A DNA stretch of 48,973 nt, taken from an uncultured Clostridia bacterium. Lineage in GTDB: Bacteria > Bacillota > Clostridia > Oscillospirales > CAG-272. The translations under genes were made by a program, and so were the position numbers. Positions 1 through 8,425 of the stretch are shown piece after piece. The notes beneath the pieces are model-generated. The model saw only the letters and a program-made list of their open reading frames with translations, searched no databases and had not been told where the DNA came from. Every line of letters begins with the position of its first letter. The stretch's first letter is position 1. The stretch spans positions 1 to 48,973 of the forward strand of contig CALWJX010000015.1 in assembly GCA_944381085.1 (NCBI GenBank), read 5' to 3'.

Positions 1-425
1 GGAACAGCTTCGCCGTACAGTTTCATATCGGTATAAATCAACGCAAGAAATATTCCCACGGCTTCATACTCGTCACGCGCGGAACATTCTGACATAAGCT
101 GTCTCAGTATTTTTGCGGCTTTTTTATATTTGTTTTCGTTGTAATACCTTATAGCTGACAGTAGCTTTTTTCTGTAACTTGGCGCGTTTTTAAAGGCGTC
201 TTTTATATTTTCTTTATACTGCAACTCATAAAAACGCAGCGTTTTCCTGCCTCCTTTTTTATAAAAGATACCGATGATCGCCGCCAGAACGGTCAGAATC
301 ATTCCAAGAATCTCCAATAAATTTTCCGTAGGGTCGGCATCGTTTGCGACAATATCATAAACATAAAACGCAATAACCGCCACAGCCAACAGTATAAGCA
401 CACAAACCACTATCTTTTTTTTCAT
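1..425 (-). CDS. Hypothetical two-pass membrane protein, 3' end cut by window edge
   Basis: An open frame begins at the ATG at 425 and runs without a stop off the left edge, giving 141 visible codons. The start has a good ribosome site, GGAGG, seven bases upstream. Two hydrophobic segments (about residues 5-24 and 38-54) are followed by a basic, soluble, helical stretch containing a repeat-like run (KAAKILRQLMSEC, then an Ala/Leu-rich helix) that resembles a tetratricopeptide unit. I do not recognise the family. It lies downstream of ftsZ on the same strand, but the strong terminator at 493-546 separates them, so it is probably a separate transcription unit. Confidence 0.7.
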   Translation of the reverse strand, partial: MKKKIVVCVLILLAVAVIAFYVYDIVANDADPTENLLEILGMILTVLAAIIGIFYKKGGRKTLRFYELQYKENIKDAFKNAPSYRKKLLSAIRYYNENKYKKAAKILRQLMSECSARDEYEAVGIFLALIYTDMKLYGEAV

Positions 426-492
426 AACTGCCTCCGCGTTTGCTCGTATATGAATATTTCAACAAAAGATTTTTATTTGCGGAAAATTTGAT

Positions 493-546
493 AAAAAACA
501 GAACCCATACAAAAACGGTATTATTTTTGTTTCGGTTCTGTTTTTT
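493..546. terminator. Intrinsic terminator after ftsZ
   Basis: AAAAAACAGAACC and GGTTCTGTTTTTT form a long stem, with a further acaaaaa/tttttgt pairing inside. Runs of A and T flank it, so it can work on both strands. It lies about 50 bases past the ftsZ stop and ends the division cluster. Confidence 0.85.
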
Positions 547-593
547 CATATTTAAATTATGTAATACTCACTCTTTCAGAGTCTCAGCCGGAA

Positions 594-1781
594 TTATTTT
601 CTTCTGATATTCTTCGCCGACTTTATGGGAGTAACCAACTGTTTCCATACATCGTCGTCGTCATCCTCTTCCACCGGCGGTCTTTTTTCCTCAGTTTTAA
701 CCGTTTCGACTTTGGGCGCCGAAGCCGCTTTTATAGTGGAAGCCTTCACCGGTGTAATAGCCGGGTCGGGTGCTCCCATGGGAGCCGTGGTAGTGTACTT
801 TGTATTGCCGTTATCATCTGTTTTTTTCTCAAATCCCGTGGCTATGATAGTTATGCGCATCTCATCCTCCAGCTCATCGTCAAAGCCCACACCCCAGATA
901 ATATTGGCGTCGGGATGGGCCTCGTTGGCGATAATGGTGGAAGCGAGATCGACATCCTCAAGTCCGACGTCGGAAGAAACCGTGATACTGATAAGGATAC
1001 CTCTGGCGCCCTTTATGGACGATTCAAGCAACGGGCTTGAAATAGCCATCTTCGCGGCAAGTTCCGCCTTGTCCTTTCCGGTAGCGCTTCCTATTCCCAT
1101 GTGCGCGTATCCCGCATTTCTCATTACGGACGAGACATCCGCAAAATCAAGGTTGATAAAGCCGGGAACATTGACAAGTTCCGAAATGCTCTGCACTCCG
1201 CGGCGAAGCACGTCGTCTGCCGCCTCAAACGCGTTGGCAAGGGTAATCCGCTGGTCGCTCGTCTCCTTGAGTTTGTCATTGGGAATAACAATCAGAGAAT
1301 CGACAAACTGGCTCAACTCAGCTATGCCGGCATCGGCATTTTCTTTTCTGACCTTACCCTCAAAGGAAAAAGGTCTTGTCACTATTCCTATGGTAAGTAT
1401 ACCCAGCTCCTGAGCCACGCGCGCCACAACGGGCGCCGCGCCGGTTCCGGTTCCTCCTCCCATTCCCGCGGTTACAAACACCATATCGGTTTCGGTCAGC
1501 ATAGCTTTAAGGTCATCAAGAGACTCCTCGGCAGCGCGCTTACCTATTTCGGGTTTTGCTCCGGCTCCGCGTCCTCCGGTAAGCTTTTCACCGATTACGA
1601 GCTGCGTAGATGCATTTGAACGGTTAAGCGCCTGACGGTCGGTATTAACCGTAATAAATTCAACTCCGCGAATGTTTGACGAAATCATTCTGTTTACCGC
1701 GTTATTACCGCCTCCGCCGACGCCGATTACTTTTATATTGGCACCGACATCAATAGTGTCATCATGTTCAAATGTTCCCAT
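594..1781 (-). CDS. ftsZ: Cell division GTPase FtsZ
   Basis: Tubulin-like GTPase that polymerises into the Z ring at midcell. The 395-residue protein has the N-terminal glycine-rich loop [13 protein letters not shown] (about 20-32), the tubulin signature GGGTGTG at 108-114, and the T7 synergy-loop residues N210, D212 and D215 (NLDFADVSS). The globular domain ends near residue 320. A charged linker with an acidic EEDDDDD run follows, then a basic tail. The tail ([18 protein letters not shown]) does not resemble the usual D-IP-FLR peptide that binds FtsA and SepF. The start is an ATG with GGAGG nine bases upstream. It is last in the dcw cluster, 250 bases after ftsQ, and may have its own promoter. 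Confidence 0.98.
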   Translation of the reverse strand: MGTFEHDDTIDVGANIKVIGVGGGGNNAVNRMISSNIRGVEFITVNTDRQALNRSNASTQLVIGEKLTGGRGAGAKPEIGKRAAEESLDDLKAMLTETDMVFVTAGMGGGTGTGAAPVVARVAQELGILTIGIVTRPFSFEGKVRKENADAGIAELSQFVDSLIVIPNDKLKETSDQRITLANAFEAADDVLRRGVQSISELVNVPGFINLDFADVSSVMRNAGYAHMGIGSATGKDKAELAAKMAISSPLLESSIKGARGILISITVSSDVGLEDVDLASTIIANEAHPDANIIWGVGFDDELEDEMRITIIATGFEKKTDDNGNTKYTTTAPMGAPDPAITPVKASTIKAASAPKVETVKTEEKRPPVEEDDDDDVWKQLVTPIKSAKNIRRK

Positions 1782-1896
1782 GTCTCTAATCCTCCGATTT
1801 TATGTATTCCTCTTTATTACAAAAACAGACCCCGACAGAGCCCAGAATACGCTTCAACTCTCAGAAAGTGTCGAAACTCCGCGCAGGTTTAAATTA

Positions 1897-1925
1897 TATA
1901 TATAATAATACATCATTTAATGCAA
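1897..1925 (-). promoter_or_regulatory. Possible internal promoter for ftsZ
   Basis: On the minus strand TTGCAT (1920-1925) and TATATA (1897-1902) are 17 bases apart in the 250-base gap before ftsZ. The match to consensus is partial and the region is AT-rich, so this is tentative. Confidence 0.35.
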
Positions 1926-2031
1926 AATTGCAATAGCTTTTAAAAAATTTATGAAAAATTAACATTTTTAAATCTCGTTTTTCGCTCCCGCGTCCCATAA
2001 AAAGGGGTTATCGCTTTATATCAAAGTCAGT

Positions 2032-2928
2032 CTATTCGAGATATTCCGAAAAATCCAAAGTCTCGTCAAACCGCGCGACCGCCGCCGAAGGGTCTGTCAG
2101 GTCAATCACGCCCTTTTCTATCTGGCTCAGAGTACCCTCGTAAAAAATCTCATCCAAAACCCTGAATTTAATATCAAGGTCTCCGTAACCACCGAATACT
2201 ATTTTATATTTGGAATCGTATATGACGGTAATATTAAACTTACTGTCAAGTATCACGGCGTCCGTAAGGTCATAATAATTGCTGTTTTTCAGATATTCAA
2301 GAAAAACGGTTACATAATCATAATAATCCGGTTTTTTGATTTCATGCACGGTCACGCCCTCGGTATCTGTCTCTTCCACTGTTTTTGTAAATATGAGCCT
2401 CTGACCTATATTTGGCTGTTGCACGCTGTCAATCACAAGAAACCGTCCCCCAAGGGCAAAATATTCGCTTTTGCTTTCCCTTGTGTCCAACACGTTGAGT
2501 TCGCCGTCAACACCGTAAAATTTGCCGCCGTACTCAATGAAAAACTCATATTCCGTGAACTCTATCTCAATAGTTATACGTCCGTCAAATATTTTTTTGC
2601 TGACATTAACTTCGGAAGTAATAGGCAAATTACGTCTTATCGCTCTTTCGATACCAAAAGAGGTTTTTTTAAATATGCTGTCTCCCGGTCCTATTCCCGA
2701 AGCCTCGATAATCTCGCTTTCGTTATATACCGACAGATCTCCCGATATCTCAATACTCTTGACCTTGACAGAAAAAAGTACAATTACAAGCGCCGCGAGC
2801 AGTATGCAGACGCCGGCAAGACAGGCGAGCAGTCTGACGGTTTTTCTTTTATCCAGCACGGAATGTATTTTATCCGCCGTCTGCCTCAGGCTTTCTCTTG
2901 CCTTTTCATCGGGTCTTTTATTGTCCAT
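2032..2928 (-). CDS. ftsQ: Cell division protein FtsQ/DivIB
   Basis: Bitopic membrane protein of the divisome that scaffolds FtsL and FtsB (DivIC) outside the membrane. The 298 residues show a short cytoplasmic N-terminus (1-32), one transmembrane segment (about 33-53), then a POTRA domain starting at VKSIEISGDLSVYNESEI (about 54-120), and a beta-rich C-terminal domain. The N-terminal tail is rich in Lys, Arg and Asp, as is common in Gram-positive DivIB. The start is an ATG with GGGAG ten bases upstream. It sits between murG and ftsZ, as in other Firmicute dcw clusters. The name FtsQ or DivIB depends on naming tradition. Confidence 0.9.
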   Translation of the reverse strand: MDNKRPDEKARESLRQTADKIHSVLDKRKTVRLLACLAGVCILLAALVIVLFSVKVKSIEISGDLSVYNESEIIEASGIGPGDSIFKKTSFGIERAIRRNLPITSEVNVSKKIFDGRITIEIEFTEYEFFIEYGGKFYGVDGELNVLDTRESKSEYFALGGRFLVIDSVQQPNIGQRLIFTKTVEETDTEGVTVHEIKKPDYYDYVTVFLEYLKNSNYYDLTDAVILDSKFNITVIYDSKYKIVFGGYGDLDIKFRVLDEIFYEGTLSQIEKGVIDLTDPSAAVARFDETLDFSEYLE

Positions 2929-3077
2929 ATCATTCTCCCATGCCGCCGCCGCGGCTCAATACAGATGTTAAAATTCTCGTATTTTGCTATTCAAAAAGTT
3001 TTTACGTGAAAGGTTGTATTTATTACAAAGCAGACCGCTGACAAACACTATATCAAAAACAACAGTTTGTTATATAT

Positions 3078-3150
3078 GCCGCCTTTTGAAAAAGGCGGGC
3101 GAAAACTCTCCGTCATATTGACAGTGCTGTTACCTTTGTAAGCGAACTGA
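3078..3150. repeat. Dispersed hairpin repeat, family 1, copy A
   Basis: About 73 bases starting with the hairpin CCGCCTTTTGAAAAAGGCGG, then GCGAAAACTCTCCG, a GACAGT core and CCTTTGT. The same layout with a few substitutions occurs at 18222-18293. Both copies sit just past the stop codon of a minus-strand gene, here murG. It looks like a REP-type intergenic element. Confidence 0.7.
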
Positions 3151-3223
3151 ATACAATTGAAAATTACTTTCGCCCCGCTTACCATTATATCCGACCGTCT
3201 GCTTTTACGGGTTTAATTCCGCT

Positions 3224-4333
3224 TTACCTCAAAAGCTCTTTTATTTTGTCGTAAATAACCTTGTTTGCGTCAGGAGCGGCAAACTTTTTTATGGCGTTGC
3301 TCAGTCTGTCGCGTTTCACTTTGTCGTTAAGCAATTCTTCAACCGTGCTTTTAAGTCTGCCCGACCCGAACTCTTTTTCCTGCACAAGACAAGCCGCGCC
3401 CGCCGAAGACAGGGCGTAAGCGTTTTTATACTGATGATTCGCGGCTACGTTCGGAGAGGGCACGATAACCGCCGCCTTCCCGTACAGCGCAAGCTCGGAA
3501 AGCGTCATGGCCCCCGCTCTCGAAATTACGATATCCGCCTCTTTCATCTTGTCATTCATGTCGTATATATAATCTTTCAAAACAACATTATCTTTTTTAT
3601 CAAGCTTCTTTTCCGCGAAATATGATTTCATATGCTCATAATCACGCTTGCCCGCGGCATGTAAAAACATCGTATCGGGATATTTGTCCGCAATTTCGGC
3701 AAGCATATCCGCGACCGCAATATTGAGATATTCCGCTCCTCTGCTGCCTCCGAAAGACAAGACCGTTCTTGCGAATTTGCTTTTTTCCGTCCGCCTTTGT
3801 GCGGATTGAAGCTCTGATACACTCTCGATTACCGGATTACCCACTCTCACAATATTACCGGCGTTTGGCAGCAGTTTCAAGGTCTGTTCAAAATTAACCA
3901 TCACGCAGCTGACCTCAGGCGCAAGCTTTTTTACCGCTTTACCCGGGATTGCGTTTGACTCGTGAACCACCGTGCATATTTTCTTCTTCACGCCGGCGTT
4001 GAGCACGGGAAAGCAGGCAAATCCCCCTGTGCCTATTATAATATCAGGTTTGAATTCTTCAACTATTCTTTTCGCCTGCCCCGCCGATTTCATCAGGTAA
4101 TACATGGTTTTGATATTTTTGGGATTCCAGATTTTATAGCTGCCGCATATATCGACACGGTAAAGCTTATCGTATCCCGCCCTGTGGACAAGATCTGTCG
4201 CCGCGTCGTTTGGCATCGAAGAGCAGACAAACGCTATTTCGCTGTCGGGCTCATATTTTTTTATAGTATTCGCTATGGCTATCGCGGGATTGACATGCCC
4301 GGCGGTTCCGCCTCCCGTCATAAGAACTCTCAT
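3224..4333 (-). CDS. murG: UDP-GlcNAc:lipid I GlcNAc transferase MurG
   Basis: Peripheral inner-leaflet GT-B glycosyltransferase that adds GlcNAc to lipid I to make lipid II, the peptidoglycan precursor. The glycine-rich loop TGGGTAGHVNPA is at residues 6-17, a second loop FGGSRGAEYLN lies mid-protein, and ISRAGAMTLSELALYGKAA with the following AANHQ motif forms the UDP-GlcNAc site. The frame opens upstream, but the protein should start at the ATG at 4333 (369 residues), where the family N-terminus MRVLMTGGG begins and AAAGGGG lies nine bases upstream. It lies between ftsW and ftsQ and acts just after MraY. Confidence 0.97.
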   Translation of the reverse strand: MRVLMTGGGTAGHVNPAIAIANTIKKYEPDSEIAFVCSSMPNDAATDLVHRAGYDKLYRVDICGSYKIWNPKNIKTMYYLMKSAGQAKRIVEEFKPDIIIGTGGFACFPVLNAGVKKKICTVVHESNAIPGKAVKKLAPEVSCVMVNFEQTLKLLPNAGNIVRVGNPVIESVSELQSAQRRTEKSKFARTVLSFGGSRGAEYLNIAVADMLAEIADKYPDTMFLHAAGKRDYEHMKSYFAEKKLDKKDNVVLKDYIYDMNDKMKEADIVISRAGAMTLSELALYGKAAVIVPSPNVAANHQYKNAYALSSAGAACLVQEKEFGSGRLKSTVEELLNDKVKRDRLSNAIKKFAAPDANKVIYDKIKELLR

Positions 4334-4436
4334 ATAAACAACCCCTTTCCGTACAAAATCATACCGACACGCAAAAAAGCACACAGCGCCCGCAAACTCC
4401 GGCTTTGCATACTCCGTATTACGCTCAAAAAAGATT

Positions 4437-5711
4437 TCATTTCTTTATGTAAGAAAACTTTGATATGTTTAAAATTATACCCATTTCAAATATCTGCAGC
4501 ATCAGCGCCGTGCCTCCCGAAGAGAAAAACGGAAGCGATATACCGGTATTCGGCATTGAATTGGTTACAACCGCTATATTCAGCAGGGTCTGAAGCGCCA
4601 CCTTTGTAGTAAGTCCGTAGACCACCAGCGAGCAGAATTTATCCGGAGCCTTGGAGGCTATCTTATACCCTCTCCAAAGAAGAAGTATAAACAGAGTTAT
4701 CACAATAAGCGCTCCGAAAAGTCCCAGCTCCTCACATACAATAGTAAATATAAAGTCGTTTTGCGGCTGCGATACAAATCCGTATTTCTGCCGGCTGTTT
4801 CCGAGTCCCACCCCGAAAAGCCCCCCGGAGCCTATGGCGTAAAGCCCCTGCCAGGTCTGCCACGCCGGACCGCTGGGATCCGCATCCTCAAGGTGCAGCC
4901 AGGTGTTGACTCTTTCCTGCGCGTAATCCGAGAAAAACAGAACCGCCAGAACCGCCACTATGCCGACGCCGACAATAATTCCGAGCCATTTTCTGTCGGT
5001 CCCTCCGATAAACATTATGGTAAGTCCCAAAAGCCCTATAATGATTATACCGGACAGGTGCTTTTCGAGCATGACGAGCACGCATATGCAGCCTATTGCC
5101 AGACCGGGGTACAGCACCCCGTACTTAAAATGGCCGTTGAACCTTTGATTCAGCTCAATGTTCTTTTCGTACTTGGACATTATCAGCGCAAGCAGCATTA
5201 CGGTAGCCATCTTGCCAAGCTCGGAAGGCTGAATGGTTATCGGCCCTATCTCTATCCACCTCTGCGCCCCGCCGCCTTCGCTTCCGACAAAAAGCACCGC
5301 TATGAGGAGTATTACCGAAACGATATAAATCCCTATTCCGAACATCCGCCAGAACCACGGACGGGCAAAGATGACAAATACCGACGTAAAAAGTACGGAC
5401 GCGACCAGAAAAATCACGTGCCGCTTAAAATAAAACATGCTGTCGCCCATAAAATGGTCCGCGTAATATGAACTTGCGCTGTATGCCATCACCGCTCCGA
5501 GCAGTGAAATGGCCAGCACGATGATCATAAAATATATATCCACGCCGGTGCGAAGCATGAGCTTTTCTTTTTGCGGCTCTTCCGTTTTGTGTATAGGCTC
5601 GGTAAATACGGGATCATTTACCGTAAGGCTTTTTTCATACTTATTATTTAATTTTTCCGCTGCTCGTCTGACAGAAAAGACGACTTTTTTGTTCTGATTT
5701 TTTTCGCTCAC
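4437..5711 (-). CDS. ftsW: Lipid II polymerase FtsW (SEDS family; could be named SpoVE)
   Basis: SEDS-family peptidoglycan glycosyltransferase that works with a class B transpeptidase. The 424-residue protein has a hydrophilic N-terminus of about 55 residues, then about ten membrane helices. Family blocks are visible: RWIEIGPITIQPSELGK, LYAIGSGGLFGVGLG, FIFTIVCEELGLFGA and the C-terminal NTGISLPFFSSGG. The start codon appears to be GTG after a G-rich ribosome site. Position between mraY and murG favours FtsW or its sporulation paralogue SpoVE over RodA. Which of those two it is cannot be read from one locus. The partner would be the transpeptidase at 10045-12318. Confidence 0.92.
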   Translation of the reverse strand: MSEKNQNKKVVFSVRRAAEKLNNKYEKSLTVNDPVFTEPIHKTEEPQKEKLMLRTGVDIYFMIIVLAISLLGAVMAYSASSYYADHFMGDSMFYFKRHVIFLVASVLFTSVFVIFARPWFWRMFGIGIYIVSVILLIAVLFVGSEGGGAQRWIEIGPITIQPSELGKMATVMLLALIMSKYEKNIELNQRFNGHFKYGVLYPGLAIGCICVLVMLEKHLSGIIIIGLLGLTIMFIGGTDRKWLGIIVGVGIVAVLAVLFFSDYAQERVNTWLHLEDADPSGPAWQTWQGLYAIGSGGLFGVGLGNSRQKYGFVSQPQNDFIFTIVCEELGLFGALIVITLFILLLWRGYKIASKAPDKFCSLVVYGLTTKVALQTLLNIAVVTNSMPNTGISLPFFSSGGTALMLQIFEMGIILNISKFSYIKK

Positions 5712-5757
5712 AATAACCCCCGCGCCAAACAGGCCTTTTATAATAACCGGCTTTCAC

Positions 5758-6816
5758 CTAAAAATAATTGACAGTGCACCCGAAATACCCCGCAACGCAG
5801 CAAAAAACCGAAACGACAAAAAACATTATAACTATTTTTGTCTCGGAAAATCCGAGCTTTTGAAAATGGTGATGAACCGGCGCCATTCTGAAAAGCCTCT
5901 TGCCGTGTGTCAATTTATAATAAAGAGTCTGAAGCAGGCTTGACAACATCTCACAGATAAAAACAAGAGATATTATTATATACGGAAGAAGCTGACCCTG
6001 AGACACCGCGCATCCCATTATAATACCGCCAATAAACAGAGACCCTGTGTCCCCCATAAATATCTTTGCGGGGTATCTGTTGTATACAAGAAAACCCAGA
6101 ACGCCCCCAAGCAAAGCCCCCGAAATTACTCCCGTATATCTCCAACCAAGTGTGCATGAGAGCAGAACCGACGTTCCGCTTACAGAAACCGTAATCGAGG
6201 AAGCAAGTCCGTCAAGCCCGTCCGTAATATTCGTGCTGTTTACAAATCCCACTATGACAAGAAGGTATACGGGATAGGCAAACCAGCCGAGATACAGAGA
6301 AAGGTCGGTAAACGGAATCCTGAATGAAAGGGATAGATTTCCGGTATATGACATTACGACAAGGTATGCTCCCGCGACAAAAAGCTGAAGCAACGACTTT
6401 TGTATAGGTGTCAGACCTTCGTTCTGCTTTTTTACAAGCTTAGCGTAATCGTCTATAAAACCTATCATACCGTTGCCGACGCCGAGGCAAAGCGTAAGCG
6501 CGGCGGTTATAAGCATCCGGTTGTCTTTCTGTCCCAGGAATCCGAGCATTTCAAGTATAAACCACGCAAGCATAACCAGAAGGATAGACATTATAAAGCA
6601 TATTCCTCCCATGGTGGGAGTTCCCTGCTTATTCTTGTGCTCCTGCACATATCCGCTTATATTCTGACCAAGCTTTTTTGCCCTGAGTACCGGCAGCACA
6701 AAATGCGTTATAATTACAGTTGTCAAAAAAACCGCAAGCGCAACGGCAACGGCTTCAAACCCGATTTCCGCACCGGATGAAAGCCCCAAATTTTCAAAAA
6801 GTTCGTTATACAACAT
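5758..6816 (-). CDS. mraY: Phospho-MurNAc-pentapeptide translocase MraY
   Basis: Polytopic enzyme that moves phospho-MurNAc-pentapeptide from UDP to undecaprenyl phosphate, making lipid I. The 352-residue protein has about ten helices. It keeps the catalytic aspartate pair D122-D123 (FIDDYAK), the NSTNITDGLDGLA block (about 193-205), FMGDTGSL (253-260) and the HHH motif at 315-317 (PVHHHFQKLG). It begins 36 bases after murF. Only 46 bases separate it from ftsW, the place where murD usually sits, so murD is absent here. Confidence 0.97.
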   Translation of the reverse strand: MLYNELFENLGLSSGAEIGFEAVAVALAVFLTTVIITHFVLPVLRAKKLGQNISGYVQEHKNKQGTPTMGGICFIMSILLVMLAWFILEMLGFLGQKDNRMLITAALTLCLGVGNGMIGFIDDYAKLVKKQNEGLTPIQKSLLQLFVAGAYLVVMSYTGNLSLSFRIPFTDLSLYLGWFAYPVYLLVIVGFVNSTNITDGLDGLASSITVSVSGTSVLLSCTLGWRYTGVISGALLGGVLGFLVYNRYPAKIFMGDTGSLFIGGIIMGCAVSQGQLLPYIIISLVFICEMLSSLLQTLYYKLTHGKRLFRMAPVHHHFQKLGFSETKIVIMFFVVSVFCCVAGYFGCTVNYF

Positions 6817-6852
6817 CTGACCTTAATCCTTTTTTCGGCATAACAGCGTTAA

Positions 6853-8283
6853 TCATTCCCACAACGCGCCGATTATTTTTTCAAACTCCATCGCTCTGCT
6901 TGCTTTAAACAGCACCGCGTCTCCCTCCGACACGGTATTCCTGAGCGCGGACACGATATATTCCAGATCGCTTCCGGTATTGTTTTCCGCACAATACACC
7001 GACTTGCTTTCCATACCGCCACTTATCGCTCCGTCCGCGATAAAGCCGGCGAACCTGCCTACCGCAAAAAGCATATCCGCCTTATCCGCAAGATATTCAC
7101 CTACACTGCGATGCAGATTTTCCGATTCGCGTCCAAGCTCTTTCATATCTCCCAGCACCGCGATCCTTTTTCCCTTGCACGGAATAACCCGCAAAACATC
7201 TATCGCCGCACGCATGGACTCGGGCGCCGCATTGTAACAGTCGGCTATTATTGTAACTCCGTTTTTTTCATATATATTCTGTCTGTATCCGACCGGACGG
7301 TATTTCAGAAGCCCCGCCCTCATCTCGTCCTCACCGGCGCCCGCAAGATACGCCGCCGCGCAGGCGAACAGCGCGTTGCTCACAAAATGCCTGCCTATCA
7401 TGGGAATTCTCAGATCTCTTATAATTTTCCCCATGCAGTCAAAGTCAAATATATTTCCCCCGTCGTCAAACCGAATATTGAACGCCTTGAAATCCGCGTC
7501 GCCGTCGCCCGTTGCCGAGGCGTAAACTATATTTATATTCTTTTCGAGTATATACCGCGGGAGATTTTTCAGCAACGGCTCGTCGCCGTCAAGCACAAGA
7601 TACCCGCCGTCTTTGAGCCCGTCGGCGATCTCAAGCTTTGCCTTTGCGATGTTTTCACGGGTTTCCAGGTATTCAAGATGTGAAGTGCCTATATTTATTA
7701 TCAGGGCAATTTCGGGAGACGCAGCGCGCGACATACTGCTTATCTCTCCGAATCCGCTCATGCCCATTTCAAAGACCGCCAGCTCACTGTCGCCGTCCGC
7801 CTCCATCATGGACATAGGCATACCTATCACACTGTTAAAGTTTCCAGCCGTGCAGTACACCTTATATTTTCCCCTGAGAATCGACGCTATAAGCTCTTTT
7901 GTGGTTGTCTTTCCTACACTTCCGGTCACGGCGATGCAATTAAGCGGATTTTCGCTTCTGTATCCCTTAGCCGCTTGGGCAAATGCCGCCATTGAATTTT
8001 CAACCACGGAAAACGCCGCTTTTTTTCCGCTTATACCCCGCGGCACATATTCGCAAAGAATACAGCGGCAGCCCCGCATAATCGCGTCGGATATGTAGTC
8101 ATGCCCGTCCACTCTCTCTCCGCGGGTAGCAATAAACATGGTGTCTTCATCGGCTTCACGCGAATCGGTACAAACATATTCAAACTCGCTCCCTAAATTT
8201 CCCGTAAAATCGTAAAGCTCTCCGCCACAGTAAAGCGTAAAGCTTGCCATATCCGTTTTTCCGAGTCCCAACTTGATTTTCAT
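6853..8283 (-). CDS. murF: UDP-MurNAc-tripeptide:D-Ala-D-Ala ligase MurF
   Basis: Cytoplasmic Mur ligase that adds D-Ala-D-Ala to complete the pentapeptide stem. With the start at 8283 it is 476 residues. The ATP loop TGSVGKTTTKE is at about 119-129, followed by the central-domain FEMGMSGFGEISSM segment, and C-terminal DCYNAAPESM and LGDMKELG blocks. An upstream in-frame ATG at 8334 exists, but the 17 residues it would add lie largely inside a dispersed repeat (8316-8366) that also occurs outside coding sequence, and GGAAAGGGA lies before 8283. An ATG at 8250 is also possible. The gap to murE is 142 bases. Confidence 0.93.
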   Translation of the reverse strand: MKIKLGLGKTDMASFTLYCGGELYDFTGNLGSEFEYVCTDSREADEDTMFIATRGERVDGHDYISDAIMRGCRCILCEYVPRGISGKKAAFSVVENSMAAFAQAAKGYRSENPLNCIAVTGSVGKTTTKELIASILRGKYKVYCTAGNFNSVIGMPMSMMEADGDSELAVFEMGMSGFGEISSMSRAASPEIALIINIGTSHLEYLETRENIAKAKLEIADGLKDGGYLVLDGDEPLLKNLPRYILEKNINIVYASATGDGDADFKAFNIRFDDGGNIFDFDCMGKIIRDLRIPMIGRHFVSNALFACAAAYLAGAGEDEMRAGLLKYRPVGYRQNIYEKNGVTIIADCYNAAPESMRAAIDVLRVIPCKGKRIAVLGDMKELGRESENLHRSVGEYLADKADMLFAVGRFAGFIADGAISGGMESKSVYCAENNTGSDLEYIVSALRNTVSEGDAVLFKASRAMEFEKIIGALWE

Positions 8284-8315
8284 TCCGACGATATCCCTTT
8301 CCGAATATTTCAATA

Positions 8316-8366
8316 AGAGGCTAAGCCCCGTCATTCAGCGGAAGACTGTATCTCCCCGCCGAAAAT
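8316..8366. repeat. Dispersed repeat, family 2, copy A
   Basis: GAGGCTAAGCCCCGTCATTCAGC, in two blocks, is followed after a few bases by TGTAT, TCCCC and CCGAAAA. The same order occurs at 20976-21036. The copy lies between murE and murF and overlaps the longest possible murF reading frame, which helps place the murF start downstream at 8283. Confidence 0.6.
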
Positions 8367-8425
8367 AATTATGCGGCGCCCGCCGTCCGAGATGCGGGGA
8401 ACATATTGATTCAGTTACAAAAAGT

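Noticed and set aside
355..549. 64-residue minus-strand frame between the left-edge gene and ftsZ
   Set aside because: It runs through the ftsZ terminator and overlaps the real frame starting at 425, which has a proper ribosome site.
625..1413. Long plus-strand frame antisense to ftsZ
   Set aside because: Ser-rich runs and no ribosome site; it is a shadow of the conserved FtsZ coding strand.
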